Source: Campylobacterales bacterium
GTDB lineage: Bacteria > Campylobacterota > Campylobacteria > Campylobacterales > JALSKU01
Assembly: GCA_027023175.1 (NCBI GenBank)
Contig: JALVWW010000310.1
Location: 1-7,055 of the forward strand
Direction of reading: 5' to 3'
DNA: 7,055 nucleotides
The stretch's first letter is position 1; each line of letters opens with the position of its first letter. The notes beneath the pieces are model-generated. The model searched no databases, was not told where the DNA came from, and saw nothing but the letters and a program-made list of their open reading frames with translations. Position numbers and translations under genes: made by a program. This document shows, piece by piece, positions 1 to 5,914 of the stretch.

Positions 1-720
1 TAGAGCTTTCTTGAGCTCAACTTTTGCCTGATCCAAAAGAGCCAAAGCCTCTTTTTTCTTTTTCTTATCAATTTTTGAAGCTGCTATAACCAAATCCTGA
101 GCTGCTAAAAGTGGAATAGGAATAACTACTTCATCGCCAACTATAGTGCTAAGACCTAGCACCAACTCCTGTAAAGCCTCTTTGGTTTTTCCTTTATCCA
201 AAAGTCTTGCTGCTATTTTGGTTGACTGCGGATACAAATCCATAGGTAAATAGTGAGTACTTATATCTATCTCATCTTTTAAAGGCATAAGTACATCTCT
301 AGCAAATTGCACTTGGTAGTTTGAAAGTGCTTTTTTTGCCAAATCCACAGCAATTTCTATCGATTTTGGATCACCGTCATATCTATATGCAACAACATCA
401 TTCTCAATAGGTACCAATCTCAAAGTAGGATTAGTTTTTAAAGCTTTATCAAATAACTTAGAAGCCTCCATAAGATACTTTTTTGCATCTTTTATTTTAT
501 TTTTTTGTAAAGCATCTATCGCTTTTAATGTGTCATTTAAACCATTTTGGATATCTTTTGAAGCAAGTTTAAACTTTTTGTTTTGAAAAGATACCTCTTT
601 ATTGATAGCATTTTTTGAATGAGTTGCACCTACAACTTGATTCATTTTGCTTGCACCAAATGATGAAACCCCAAAAAGCATTGAAGCCAATGCTAATGAA
701 ACTATAACTTTTCTTCTCAT
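1..720 (-). CDS. YfdX-family exported protein, 3' end cut by window edge
   Basis: An open frame of 240 codons reads leftward from ATG at 720-718 with no stop before base 1, so the C-terminus lies outside. The start is set by AAGGAG at 732-727, six bases before ATG. Residues 1-23 (MRRKVIVSLALASMLFGVSSFGA) form a signal peptide with a basic tip, a hydrophobic core and small residues at the cut site, so the product should be periplasmic. Residues 40-90 are a lysine-rich helical stretch (DTLKAIDALQKNKIKDAKKY). The part around residues 135-240 (VLMPLKDEIDISTHYLPMDLYP, then AARLLDKGKTKEALQEL, then IPIPLLAAQDLV) has the alternating amphipathic helices and 'PL...A..LL..GK..EA' pattern I associate with YfdX. 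The YfdX family is linked to acid and stress responses in enterobacteria, but no enzymatic role is established. The assignment is by pattern recall, not alignment. It has its own promoter and is separated from the upstream operon by a terminator-like hairpin. Confidence 0.75.
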   Translation of the reverse strand, partial: MRRKVIVSLALASMLFGVSSFGASKMNQVVGATHSKNAINKEVSFQNKKFKLASKDIQNGLNDTLKAIDALQKNKIKDAKKYLMEASKLFDKALKTNPTLRLVPIENDVVAYRYDGDPKSIEIAVDLAKKALSNYQVQFARDVLMPLKDEIDISTHYLPMDLYPQSTKIAARLLDKGKTKEALQELVLGLSTIVGDEVVIPIPLLAAQDLVIAASKIDKKKKKEALALLDQAKVELKKAL

Positions 721-743
721 CTTTAACTCCTTTTTTAAATGAA

Positions 744-790
744 TTATGAAATTATATACTAAGAAAAGTAAACAAAAGTAAATAAAGAAA
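744..790 (-). promoter_or_regulatory. Likely sigma-70 promoter of the YfdX gene
   Basis: On the minus strand TATAAT lies at 756-751 inside TATATAAT. It is preceded by T-rich runs repeating about every 10 bases (plus-strand blocks 761-770, 771-780 and 781-790: aagaaaagta, aacaaaagta, aataaagaaa). There is no TTGACA-like -35. Periodic T-stretches upstream of a -10 box, replacing a -35, are described for Campylobacter vegetative promoters. The predicted start is near 744, giving a leader of about 24 bases that carries the AAGGAG ribosome site. The start is inferred from spacing only. Confidence 0.55.
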
Positions 791-897
791 GTTGATAATG
801 ATACTATAAAGCTATAATTATAAAAGTAGAATTTTATAAAATTATAAGTTATTAAAAATATAAAATTTGATTTTTTATGCTTAAAAAGTATTTTATT

Positions 898-925
898 CTA
901 GGTAAAGAGTCAACTCTTTACCTAG
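898..925 (-). terminator. Hairpin terminator overlapping the ligase stop codon
   Basis: CTAGGTAAAGAGT (898-910) is perfectly complementary to ACTCTTTACCTAG (913-925). It gives about 12 usable base pairs and a four-base loop. The TAG stop codon of the ligase gene (924-922) lies inside the stem. In the minus direction the hairpin is followed by AATAAAATAC and then TTTTT rather than by an immediate U-run, so it is an imperfect intrinsic terminator. It is placed correctly to end the lipoprotein-nfo-fadL-ligase transcript before the YfdX promoter. Confidence 0.6.
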
Positions 926-2484
926 ATCTTTCCTTCTAAAACCATCTGTTTTAAAACTCTTTTCAAAACCTTTCCGGTAGCATTTTTTGGAAGCTCATCT
1001 ACAAAGTAGATATTTTTTGGTATTTTGAAGTTTGCCAAATGGTTTTTGAGATATTTTTTTATATCATTTTCGTTGAGTGCATCTTTGTATTCATCTTTCA
1101 AAACTACAAAGGCAACAGGCACTTCATCAGAAGTTTTTTCATCTCTTTTACCTATGATAGCAGCAGCATCAACCTCATCAAGTTGATAAAGAAGTTCCTC
1201 TATCTCTCTTGGATATATATTGATACCTTTTGAAATGATAAGGTCTTTTTTCCTGTCTTTTATGAAGATATAACCATCCTCATCTATACTGACCAAGTCA
1301 CCTGTTTTGAGCCAACCGTTTACTATAGTCTCTTTTGTTGCATCTTCTCTTTTGAAATATCCCTGCATTACACAATCACCCTTGACTATAAGCTCACCTA
1401 CTTCGTTCAAAGGAACTTCCACCATCTCTTCATCCACTGCTTTTACTTCATATCCCGGAAGTGCAGGACCGACTGAGAGAGGTTTTTGAAGTTCAAGCCT
1501 GTTGACCGCAACTACAGGAGAACATTCACTAAGCCCATATCCTTCAAGTAGTTTTGCTTTGGGAAATTTTACTTTGAAGTCTTGTAAAACCTTTTCATTT
1601 AGAGCTGCTCCACCGCTTACAAATACTCTGATTTTGTTGAACCACATAAAATACCATGGTATTTTGGCTTTGATAAGAGCATTGTAAACCGTAGGGATAC
1701 CAAGAAAAATAGTCACTCTTTTTAAAAGTACCTGCTTTAGTACATTTGAAAACGGAAAAATTGACTTAACTATAACTATGCTTGAGGTAGTATAAAATGG
1801 AAGAAGTACAGTAGTAGTCAATGTAAATGAGTGAAACATAGGAAGATATACGACAAATCTATCCTTTGGAGTCAAATGAATGATTTTATTTATAGCCACG
1901 AGATTGGAAAATATATTTTTATAACTTAGCATCGCCCCTTTTGGCTTGCCTGTCGTTCCTGAAGTATAAACTATACAGGCTGTATCTTCTAAAGTCGGGG
2001 GTGTGCTTAGCTGCTCATGAGTTTCTAGACTCTCTGCTATCTCTATAAAGCTGTAATTTCTTTCATCAAGCTTTTTATACTCTCCTGTCCATACAATCTT
2101 TTCTATTTTTGTCGTTTCGATTAGACCCGCTGTCTCTTTTGCAAACTTTGGTGAACTTACCAGCAACTTGGCTTCACAGTCGTTTAGTATATACTCATAC
2201 TCATCTTTTTTTAAAAAGGTATTGACAGGTACCACAATGGCGCCTATCTTCGATACTGCAAAAAATGATACTACAAACTCTTCGGAATTTTCTACGATAA
2301 GAGCAACTTTATCACCGTTTTTTATACCGCTAAACTCCAAAAATCTTGAAAATGTATCTATCTTTTGTTTTAGTCTCAGGTTGCCTATTTTTCTTTTATC
2401 TATAAAAAGTACAGGCTTATTTGGAAAACTTTTGGCGTTTTCCTTTATCATTTCATAAAAGTTATTGTATTTGCTTTCACCCAT
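922..2484 (-). CDS. fadD: Long-chain fatty-acyl-CoA ligase (AMP-forming)
   Basis: This 520-residue ANL-superfamily adenylate-forming enzyme should activate a carboxylic acid with ATP to an acyl-adenylate and then transfer it to coenzyme A in the cytoplasm. The core motifs are intact: phosphate loop YTSGTTGKPKG at 173-183, YGLSE at 316-320, TGD at 394-396, the hinge-region D-R-K-K-D around 410-414, and the C-terminal catalytic lysine K505 in NATGKVLKR. The length is normal for bacterial FadD-type ligases. The start is ATG at 2484-2482, two bases after the stop of the FadL gene. Its ribosome site is weak (CAGG), so translation is probably coupled to the upstream gene. Pairing with a FadL porin supports fatty or other hydrophobic acid substrates, but the chain length cannot be read from sequence. 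The symbol is given by family and context. A specialised ligase for aromatic or medium-chain acids is the main alternative. Confidence 0.85.
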   Translation of the reverse strand: MGESKYNNFYEMIKENAKSFPNKPVLFIDKRKIGNLRLKQKIDTFSRFLEFSGIKNGDKVALIVENSEEFVVSFFAVSKIGAIVVPVNTFLKKDEYEYILNDCEAKLLVSSPKFAKETAGLIETTKIEKIVWTGEYKKLDERNYSFIEIAESLETHEQLSTPPTLEDTACIVYTSGTTGKPKGAMLSYKNIFSNLVAINKIIHLTPKDRFVVYLPMFHSFTLTTTVLLPFYTTSSIVIVKSIFPFSNVLKQVLLKRVTIFLGIPTVYNALIKAKIPWYFMWFNKIRVFVSGGAALNEKVLQDFKVKFPKAKLLEGYGLSECSPVVAVNRLELQKPLSVGPALPGYEVKAVDEEMVEVPLNEVGELIVKGDCVMQGYFKREDATKETIVNGWLKTGDLVSIDEDGYIFIKDRKKDLIISKGINIYPREIEELLYQLDEVDAAAIIGKRDEKTSDEVPVAFVVLKDEYKDALNENDIKKYLKNHLANFKIPKNIYFVDELPKNATGKVLKRVLKQMVLEGKI

Positions 2485-2486
2485 TT

Positions 2487-3758
2487 TTAAAACCTGTATT
2501 TCAACCCTACGGTTAACAAATGTGCTGATATATCTTTAAAGGTTCCGACTATTCCATTTATATTGTCATCAGATACACTTATAGTCCTATCTTCTTTTTT
2601 ATCATACAAATATGACATACCGATACTTAGCTTTTTGCTGTATTTATACTCAAAGCCGACAGAGTAAAGTTTTGCATCGGCATCAGGAAGCTCAAAGCCC
2701 AATGTTTGAGAAGGTATCGGGGAGTTATCTATGGCAAAACCTGCCATTAGCTTGAGCTTATCACTGTATTGGTGTGTTATTCCTATCCTGTAAGTATTGG
2801 TATCTTCCCAATTTTTATCTTTTGGTTGACCAAGTACTGCTTCAACGATAGGATCATCAAAATTAAAATCCAAATCTTTGTATTTGGACCAGTAAACTCT
2901 CTCATAGACAAACTCTATAGTAGTTTTTTGTTTAAATGTATATGCAACTGCAATATCCAGTGTTGCAGGAAGAGGAATAGATACATTTGCATTTGTATCA
3001 TACGGTATCAAAGTAGCGGCATCAGCAAGATTTCCAGTCAATAAATATTTATTTATATATCCGTTTGCTGTTCCATCTTCTTTTAGATTTACTTTCGACC
3101 TATAAGTTGTTGCAAATTTCCAATCATTACTTGGTCTATAAGAAGCTGCCAAATTATATCCAAAAGAGACATCATCACCATTCATATCCTCCGAGTATGT
3201 CGGACCCAAAGGCGGTAAATTTCTTGTTGCTTTAACTCTGCCCGTACTGTAAACTGCGCGGATACCACCACCGATAGAAAAATTGCTGTTTACTTTATAA
3301 GCAATTGTAGGATTGATTTCTATTACTTTTAAAGTAAATTCTTGTGCACTTGCCTGTTCAATGGCACCATTCCATCTTTTTGAAAGTCCTCCCGGCGCAG
3401 TTATGCTCAATCCATATCTAACTTTGCCATACGCTTTTGAGGAAAAGTGACCTGTAGGCAGTAAAAACTGTTCACTTATCGACTTGTCATCTGCGGGCGC
3501 ACCTGCAACGGTACCATCATACTCTATTCTTGGAAGATTTATATATGTCAAATCAAGCTCAAGTAGGTTTGCATCATCATTCCATACCATATTTGCCGGG
3601 TTGTAATAACTTGCATCCGCACCGTTTGCATTTGCCACATAGGCTGCACTCAGTGCTACAGAGTTTAACGACTGCTCAGGTATTTTGTATCCGGCAGCGT
3701 AAATCGTCGTGGCTATACAGGTGCTTAAAAGCACCAAACTTCTTTTAGAAAAATTCAT
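2487..3758 (-). CDS. fadL: FadL/OmpP1/TodX-family outer-membrane transporter
   Basis: This 423-residue protein has a signal peptide (about residues 1-21, cut near IYA|AGY). The FadL N-terminal hatch signature follows: GYKIPEQSLNSVALSAAYVANA, then GADASYYNPANMVW, with the NPA motif at residues 53-55. The remainder alternates short polar turns with aromatic beta-strands (for example FGYNLAASYRPSNDW and KLSIGMSYLYDKK). It ends in LKYRF, a terminal phenylalanine typical of BAM-assembled barrels. Family members move long-chain fatty acids or other hydrophobic compounds through the outer membrane by lateral diffusion. The start is ATG at 3758-3756 with AAGGAG at 3769-3764. It lies 16 bases after nfo and ends 2 bases before the acyl-CoA ligase, so uptake and activation would be made together. 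The substrate could equally be a hydrocarbon or aromatic compound, as in the TodX branch. Confidence 0.88.
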   Translation of the reverse strand: MNFSKRSLVLLSTCIATTIYAAGYKIPEQSLNSVALSAAYVANANGADASYYNPANMVWNDDANLLELDLTYINLPRIEYDGTVAGAPADDKSISEQFLLPTGHFSSKAYGKVRYGLSITAPGGLSKRWNGAIEQASAQEFTLKVIEINPTIAYKVNSNFSIGGGIRAVYSTGRVKATRNLPPLGPTYSEDMNGDDVSFGYNLAASYRPSNDWKFATTYRSKVNLKEDGTANGYINKYLLTGNLADAATLIPYDTNANVSIPLPATLDIAVAYTFKQKTTIEFVYERVYWSKYKDLDFNFDDPIVEAVLGQPKDKNWEDTNTYRIGITHQYSDKLKLMAGFAIDNSPIPSQTLGFELPDADAKLYSVGFEYKYSKKLSIGMSYLYDKKEDRTISVSDDNINGIVGTFKDISAHLLTVGLKYRF

Positions 3759-3774
3759 ATGCTCTCCTTGTGTA

Positions 3775-4620
3775 TTATTTTTTTATCAAACTATAAAGCA
3801 ATTTTATCTCTTCAGGCCAAATACTCTCATCAATAGTCTCAAGTATCAAGGGTATATCATCCATCCTTTTATCATTCATTATATATTTAAAAGCATTAAG
3901 TCCGATTTTACCTTTTCCGATACTCTCATGCCTGTCCACCCTGCTTCCAAGATCTGGCTTGGCGTCATTTATGTGCATACCCTGAAGATATTTAAAGCCT
4001 ACTATCTCATCAAACTCTCTCCAGGTTTTATCATAAGCCTCTTTTGAACGCAAGTCATACCCAGCTGTAAATGCATGACAAGTATCTATACATACTCCTA
4101 TGCGGCTTTTATCCTCTATACCATTTATAATATATGCCAAATGCTCAAACTTATATCCAAGATTACTTCCTTGACCGGCGGTATTTTCTATCACCATACA
4201 TACTTCATCACTCTCTTTTATAGCATGATTGAGTGACTCTATAATAAGATCCAAGCACTCCTCTTCACTTATGAGTTTCAGGTGACTTCCCGGATGGAAG
4301 TTGAGTTTTTTAAGCCCTAAAAGTTCACATCTTTGCACCTCGTCTATAAAAGCATTAAGGGATTTTTCTCTTTTTTGAGGATCGGGATGCCCTAGATTTA
4401 TAAGGTAACTATCGTGTGGAAGTACATGACGCGGTTGGATACCACTCTCTTGCAAAGCCTCTTTAAATTTGTCTATTATCTTTTCATCATACGGCTTTGC
4501 CACCCATTGTCTTTGGTTTTTGGTAAAAAGTGCAAATGCTTTGGCTCCAATATTCATAGCATTTTTAGGGGCATTAAAAACTCCCCCGCTTGCACTTACA
4601 TGGGCTCCGACATATTTCAC
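3775..4620 (-). CDS. nfo: Endonuclease IV (deoxyribonuclease IV, AP endonuclease)
   Basis: This 281-residue base-excision-repair enzyme cuts 5' of abasic sites and removes 3' blocking groups using three zinc ions. All nine metal ligands of E. coli Nfo are present at the same numbering: H69, H109, E145, D179, H182, H216, D229, H231 and E261. They sit in the expected contexts (LPHDSY, NFHPGSH, VIENTAG, CIDTCHAF, HINDAK, DRHESIGKG, LET). The N-terminus KYVGAHVSASGG matches the family start. The initiation codon is GTG at 4620-4618, not ATG, with AAGGAT about 7 bases upstream. It overlaps the TGA stop of the lipoprotein gene as GTGA, implying translational coupling. It sits second in the operon. 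A repair gene beside a fatty-acid uptake pair has no obvious functional link and may just share the promoter. Confidence 0.97.
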   Translation of the reverse strand: MKYVGAHVSASGGVFNAPKNAMNIGAKAFALFTKNQRQWVAKPYDEKIIDKFKEALQESGIQPRHVLPHDSYLINLGHPDPQKREKSLNAFIDEVQRCELLGLKKLNFHPGSHLKLISEEECLDLIIESLNHAIKESDEVCMVIENTAGQGSNLGYKFEHLAYIINGIEDKSRIGVCIDTCHAFTAGYDLRSKEAYDKTWREFDEIVGFKYLQGMHINDAKPDLGSRVDRHESIGKGKIGLNAFKYIMNDKRMDDIPLILETIDESIWPEEIKLLYSLIKK

Positions 4621-5096
4621 TGTTTTATCCTTGTTAGTTTTATTAAAAAATGATTTGAAAAATCTTTAAAGTATAACTTATCACTGCTGATAATATACTT
4701 TATACGGATATTTTTTTTATCAATATTTTGTAAAAATCCACTTTTATTTTTTTGAAAACCCTCTTTTTCAAAGATAGGTTTTTTGTTAAGTACATTTTCT
4801 AACAGAGTTTCAGGATAAAACGGACTCAAAAATCTTGCATTAAACTCTTTTTTGCCAAAACAGTGAGAATTTACACAAATATCATCACTTATCTTTATGT
4901 CTAAAACAGGGGCAGAAACATCAAAAAGTTGAAGTTCGGTATAGTTATCACCATATTTCAAAAAACCCGCATCACTAAATCTAAGATTTTTCATCTTGAT
5001 AACCACCATATAGCTTTCAGACTTTTTTATATCTCTTTTTAAGCTACATCCCGCAAATAATAAAAGAAAAATTAAAACTACATATCTCAATCCCAA
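4617..5096 (-). CDS. Small lipoprotein of unknown function, first gene of the nfo operon
   Basis: The protein has up to 159 residues. The N-terminus is a hydrophobic lipoprotein signal with lipobox LFAGC; the lipidated cysteine is residue 17 from the first TTG. The rest is a lysine-rich, beta-looking domain with two further cysteines close together (ICVNSHCFGKKEF, about residues 74-80) and a proline-rich turn (LSPFYPETLL). I do not recognise a named family. The conserved-looking phrase NLRFSDAGFLKYGDNYTELQLFD suggests a real, constrained protein. No ATG is available: the frame can start at TTG 5096-5094 or TTG 5090-5088. Tandem AGGAT-type heptads supply a ribosome site about 8 or 7 bases before either one. 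The second start gives the compact signal MRYVVLIFLLLFAGC. The 4-base overlap with nfo argues for co-expression. The cellular site is inner or outer membrane; sorting cannot be decided. Confidence 0.8.
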   Translation of the reverse strand: MGLRYVVLIFLLLFAGCSLKRDIKKSESYMVVIKMKNLRFSDAGFLKYGDNYTELQLFDVSAPVLDIKISDDICVNSHCFGKKEFNARFLSPFYPETLLENVLNKKPIFEKEGFQKNKSGFLQNIDKKNIRIKYIISSDKLYFKDFSNHFLIKLTRIKQ

Positions 5097-5115
5097 ATCC
5101 TACATCCTAAATCCT
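5088..5115. repeat. Four tandem 7-bp units carrying ribosome-site motifs
   Basis: Read on the minus strand the units are AGGATTT (5115-5109), AGGATGT (5108-5102), AGGATTT (5101-5095) and GGGATTG (5094-5088). The first three differ at one base and the fourth is diverged. Each carries an AGGA or GGGA core resembling a Shine-Dalgarno site. The array ends at the second candidate TTG start of the lipoprotein gene. Unit gain or loss would change which TTG is properly spaced. Confidence 0.6.
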
Positions 5116-5136
5116 GGTATTATATCAAATATTATA
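5112..5136 (-). promoter_or_regulatory. Candidate promoter of the lipoprotein-nfo-fadL-ligase operon
   Basis: Two minus-strand TATAAT boxes are present, at 5124-5119 and 5136-5131. The nearer one predicts a start near 5112 and a leader of 16-22 bases, which would begin within the heptad array. The farther predicts a start near 5124. There is no clear -35. The region is very AT-rich, so the exact box is uncertain. Confidence 0.4.
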
Positions 5137-5183
5137 TAATTTTATAATGATATACATTCAGCACTATAACAAATCAATTTTAA

Positions 5184-5211
5184 ATCATTATTTATGATAA
5201 AATTTCATCAT
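5184..5211 (+). promoter_or_regulatory. Possible promoter and operator dyads of the Crp/Fnr regulator gene
   Basis: Three alternating half-sites ATCAT (5184-5188), ATGAT (5194-5198) and ATCAT (5207-5211) form two overlapping inverted repeats. The right-hand one, ATGATAAAATTTCATCAT (5194-5211), is an 18-bp palindrome with a single mismatched pair. TATGAT at 5193-5198 is a fair -10, giving a start near 5205 and a leader of about 41 bases. A protein bound at the palindrome would cover the -10 and start site, suggesting repression, possibly autoregulation. The binding protein is unknown, and AT-rich context makes chance dyads likelier. Confidence 0.35.
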
Positions 5212-5245
5212 ATTTTAAAAGTTATCAAGCTACGCAAGGATATAG

Positions 5246-5842
5246 ATGAAAATAAAAGAGCAATTAGACATATTGTATCCGATATTAAACGATATATCCC
5301 CAATACCAAAAAATGTATGGGAGGAGGCTAGTAAATACTTTAAAAGTATTGTAACAAAACAAGGCGAATATCTTTTTCGCATGGGAGATAAAGTAGAAAA
5401 CTTTTATTTTCTTATCTATGGACTTGCTAGATACTTTTATCTTACACCTGATGGCAAGGAATTTAACAAATCTTTTGCTCAAGCTCAAGGACATCTTTTA
5501 AGTAGCATCTCTTCTGTATCAAAAGGAGAAACTTCACCGTTTTTTGTAGAGGTGCTTTCAGATCTAACAACTTTATGCATCTCATATAAAGATTTTATGA
5601 AATTAGCTGATCATTATCCGCAATGGAATCAGCTTACTTTGAGAATATATGAAAATCTTATTATAAAAAAGGAGAGAAGAGAGGCTGATTTTTTAGTTTT
5701 AAGTGCAACTCAAAGATATAAAAAGTTTCTAAGTGAATTTCCTGAGGTTGCCAAAATTGTACCAAACTACCATATCGCTTCATATCTTGGCATCACTGAA
5801 GTTGCCCTATCAAGAATAAGAAAACAGATAAATTTATCATAA
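5246..5842 (+). CDS. Crp/Fnr-family transcriptional regulator
   Basis: This 198-residue regulator has a cyclic-nucleotide-like beta-roll at about residues 30-115 (TKQGEYLFRMGDKVENFYFLIYGLARYF), a dimerisation helix at about 120-150, and a C-terminal helix-turn-helix at about 174-194 (IASYLGITEVALSRIRKQ). The start is ATG at 5246 with AAGGA at 5236-5240. C111 is the only cysteine, so it cannot carry an FNR-type iron-sulfur cluster. The typical cAMP phosphate-binding residues of Crp are not evident either, so the signal is unknown. In the recognition helix, S189 and R190 align with FNR S212 and R213, but the FNR E209 position is V186, which predicts a half-site other than TTGAT. It is divergent from the lipoprotein operon and lies directly before a promoter with a Crp/Fnr-type dyad, making it the prime candidate to control the GNAT and DUF711 genes. 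C. jejuni NssR is a possible relative; I cannot test orthology here. Confidence 0.88.
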   Translation: MKIKEQLDILYPILNDISPIPKNVWEEASKYFKSIVTKQGEYLFRMGDKVENFYFLIYGLARYFYLTPDGKEFNKSFAQAQGHLLSSISSVSKGETSPFFVEVLSDLTTLCISYKDFMKLADHYPQWNQLTLRIYENLIIKKERREADFLVLSATQRYKKFLSEFPEVAKIVPNYHIASYLGITEVALSRIRKQINLS

Positions 5843-5858
5843 ATTAACATAGGTTAAT
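5843..5858 (+). promoter_or_regulatory. Crp/Fnr-type operator (TTAAC-N4-GTTAA), activator position
   Basis: ATTAAC-ATAG-GTTAAT is a perfect 6+6 dyad with a four-base spacer, starting one base after the regulator's stop codon. Its centre (between 5850 and 5851) is 41.5 bp upstream of the start site predicted from the -10 box at 5880-5885, the standard class II activator position. The core matches the TTAAC-N4-GTTAA motif I recall for C. jejuni NssR. Binding by the adjacent regulator is inferred. Confidence 0.7.
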
Positions 5859-5866
5859 GATAACTC

Positions 5867-5900
5867 CTAAATTTTTTTATATAATTTTCGAAAAATTTAG
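5867..5900. repeat. 10-bp inverted repeat bracketing the -10 box
   Basis: CTAAATTTTT (5867-5876) and AAAAATTTAG (5891-5900) are perfect reverse complements, separated by 14 bases that contain TATAAT. In a transcript reading through from the regulator gene this could form a weak, GC-poor hairpin. In DNA it could be a second regulatory dyad. In AT-rich sequence part of this symmetry may be chance. Confidence 0.5.
5880..5892 (+). promoter_or_regulatory. Promoter -10 box of the GNAT-DUF711 operon
   Basis: TATAAT at 5880-5885 is preceded by a run of seven T's (5872-5878), as in Campylobacterota vegetative promoters. It predicts a start near 5892 and a 23-base leader. No -35 consensus is present. 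The -35 region partly overlaps and abuts the right half of the upstream dyad, consistent with an activator-dependent promoter. Confidence 0.6.
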
Positions 5901-5914
5901 CTAAAAGGTAAAAG

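Noticed and set aside
794..808. Fur-box-like stretch GATAATGATACTATA upstream of the YfdX gene
   Set aside because: Only the first half fits the Fur consensus; the inverted ATTATC part is missing, and the region is so AT-rich that partial matches are expected. It also lies about 50 bp upstream of the predicted start.
813..842. AT-only palindromes TATAATTATA and ATTTTATAAAAT
   Set aside because: Composed wholly of A and T in an AT-rich intergenic stretch; no positioning relative to a promoter or gene gives them meaning.
2168..2458. Plus-strand open frame of 96 codons opposite the acyl-CoA ligase
   Set aside because: It is antisense to a well-supported gene, has no recognisable domain and is explained by the codon pattern of the real gene. 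The same holds for other plus-strand frames inside 1039-4669.
3709..4047. Plus-strand open frame of 112 codons across the fadL-nfo junction
   Set aside because: It overlaps the strongly supported nfo and fadL genes on the other strand and has no ribosome site or family resemblance.
5853..5864. Second dyad GTTA-ATGA-TAAC overlapping the TTAAC operator
   Set aside because: Only four-base arms sharing sequence with the stronger dyad; it could be a by-product of the GTTAAT half-site.
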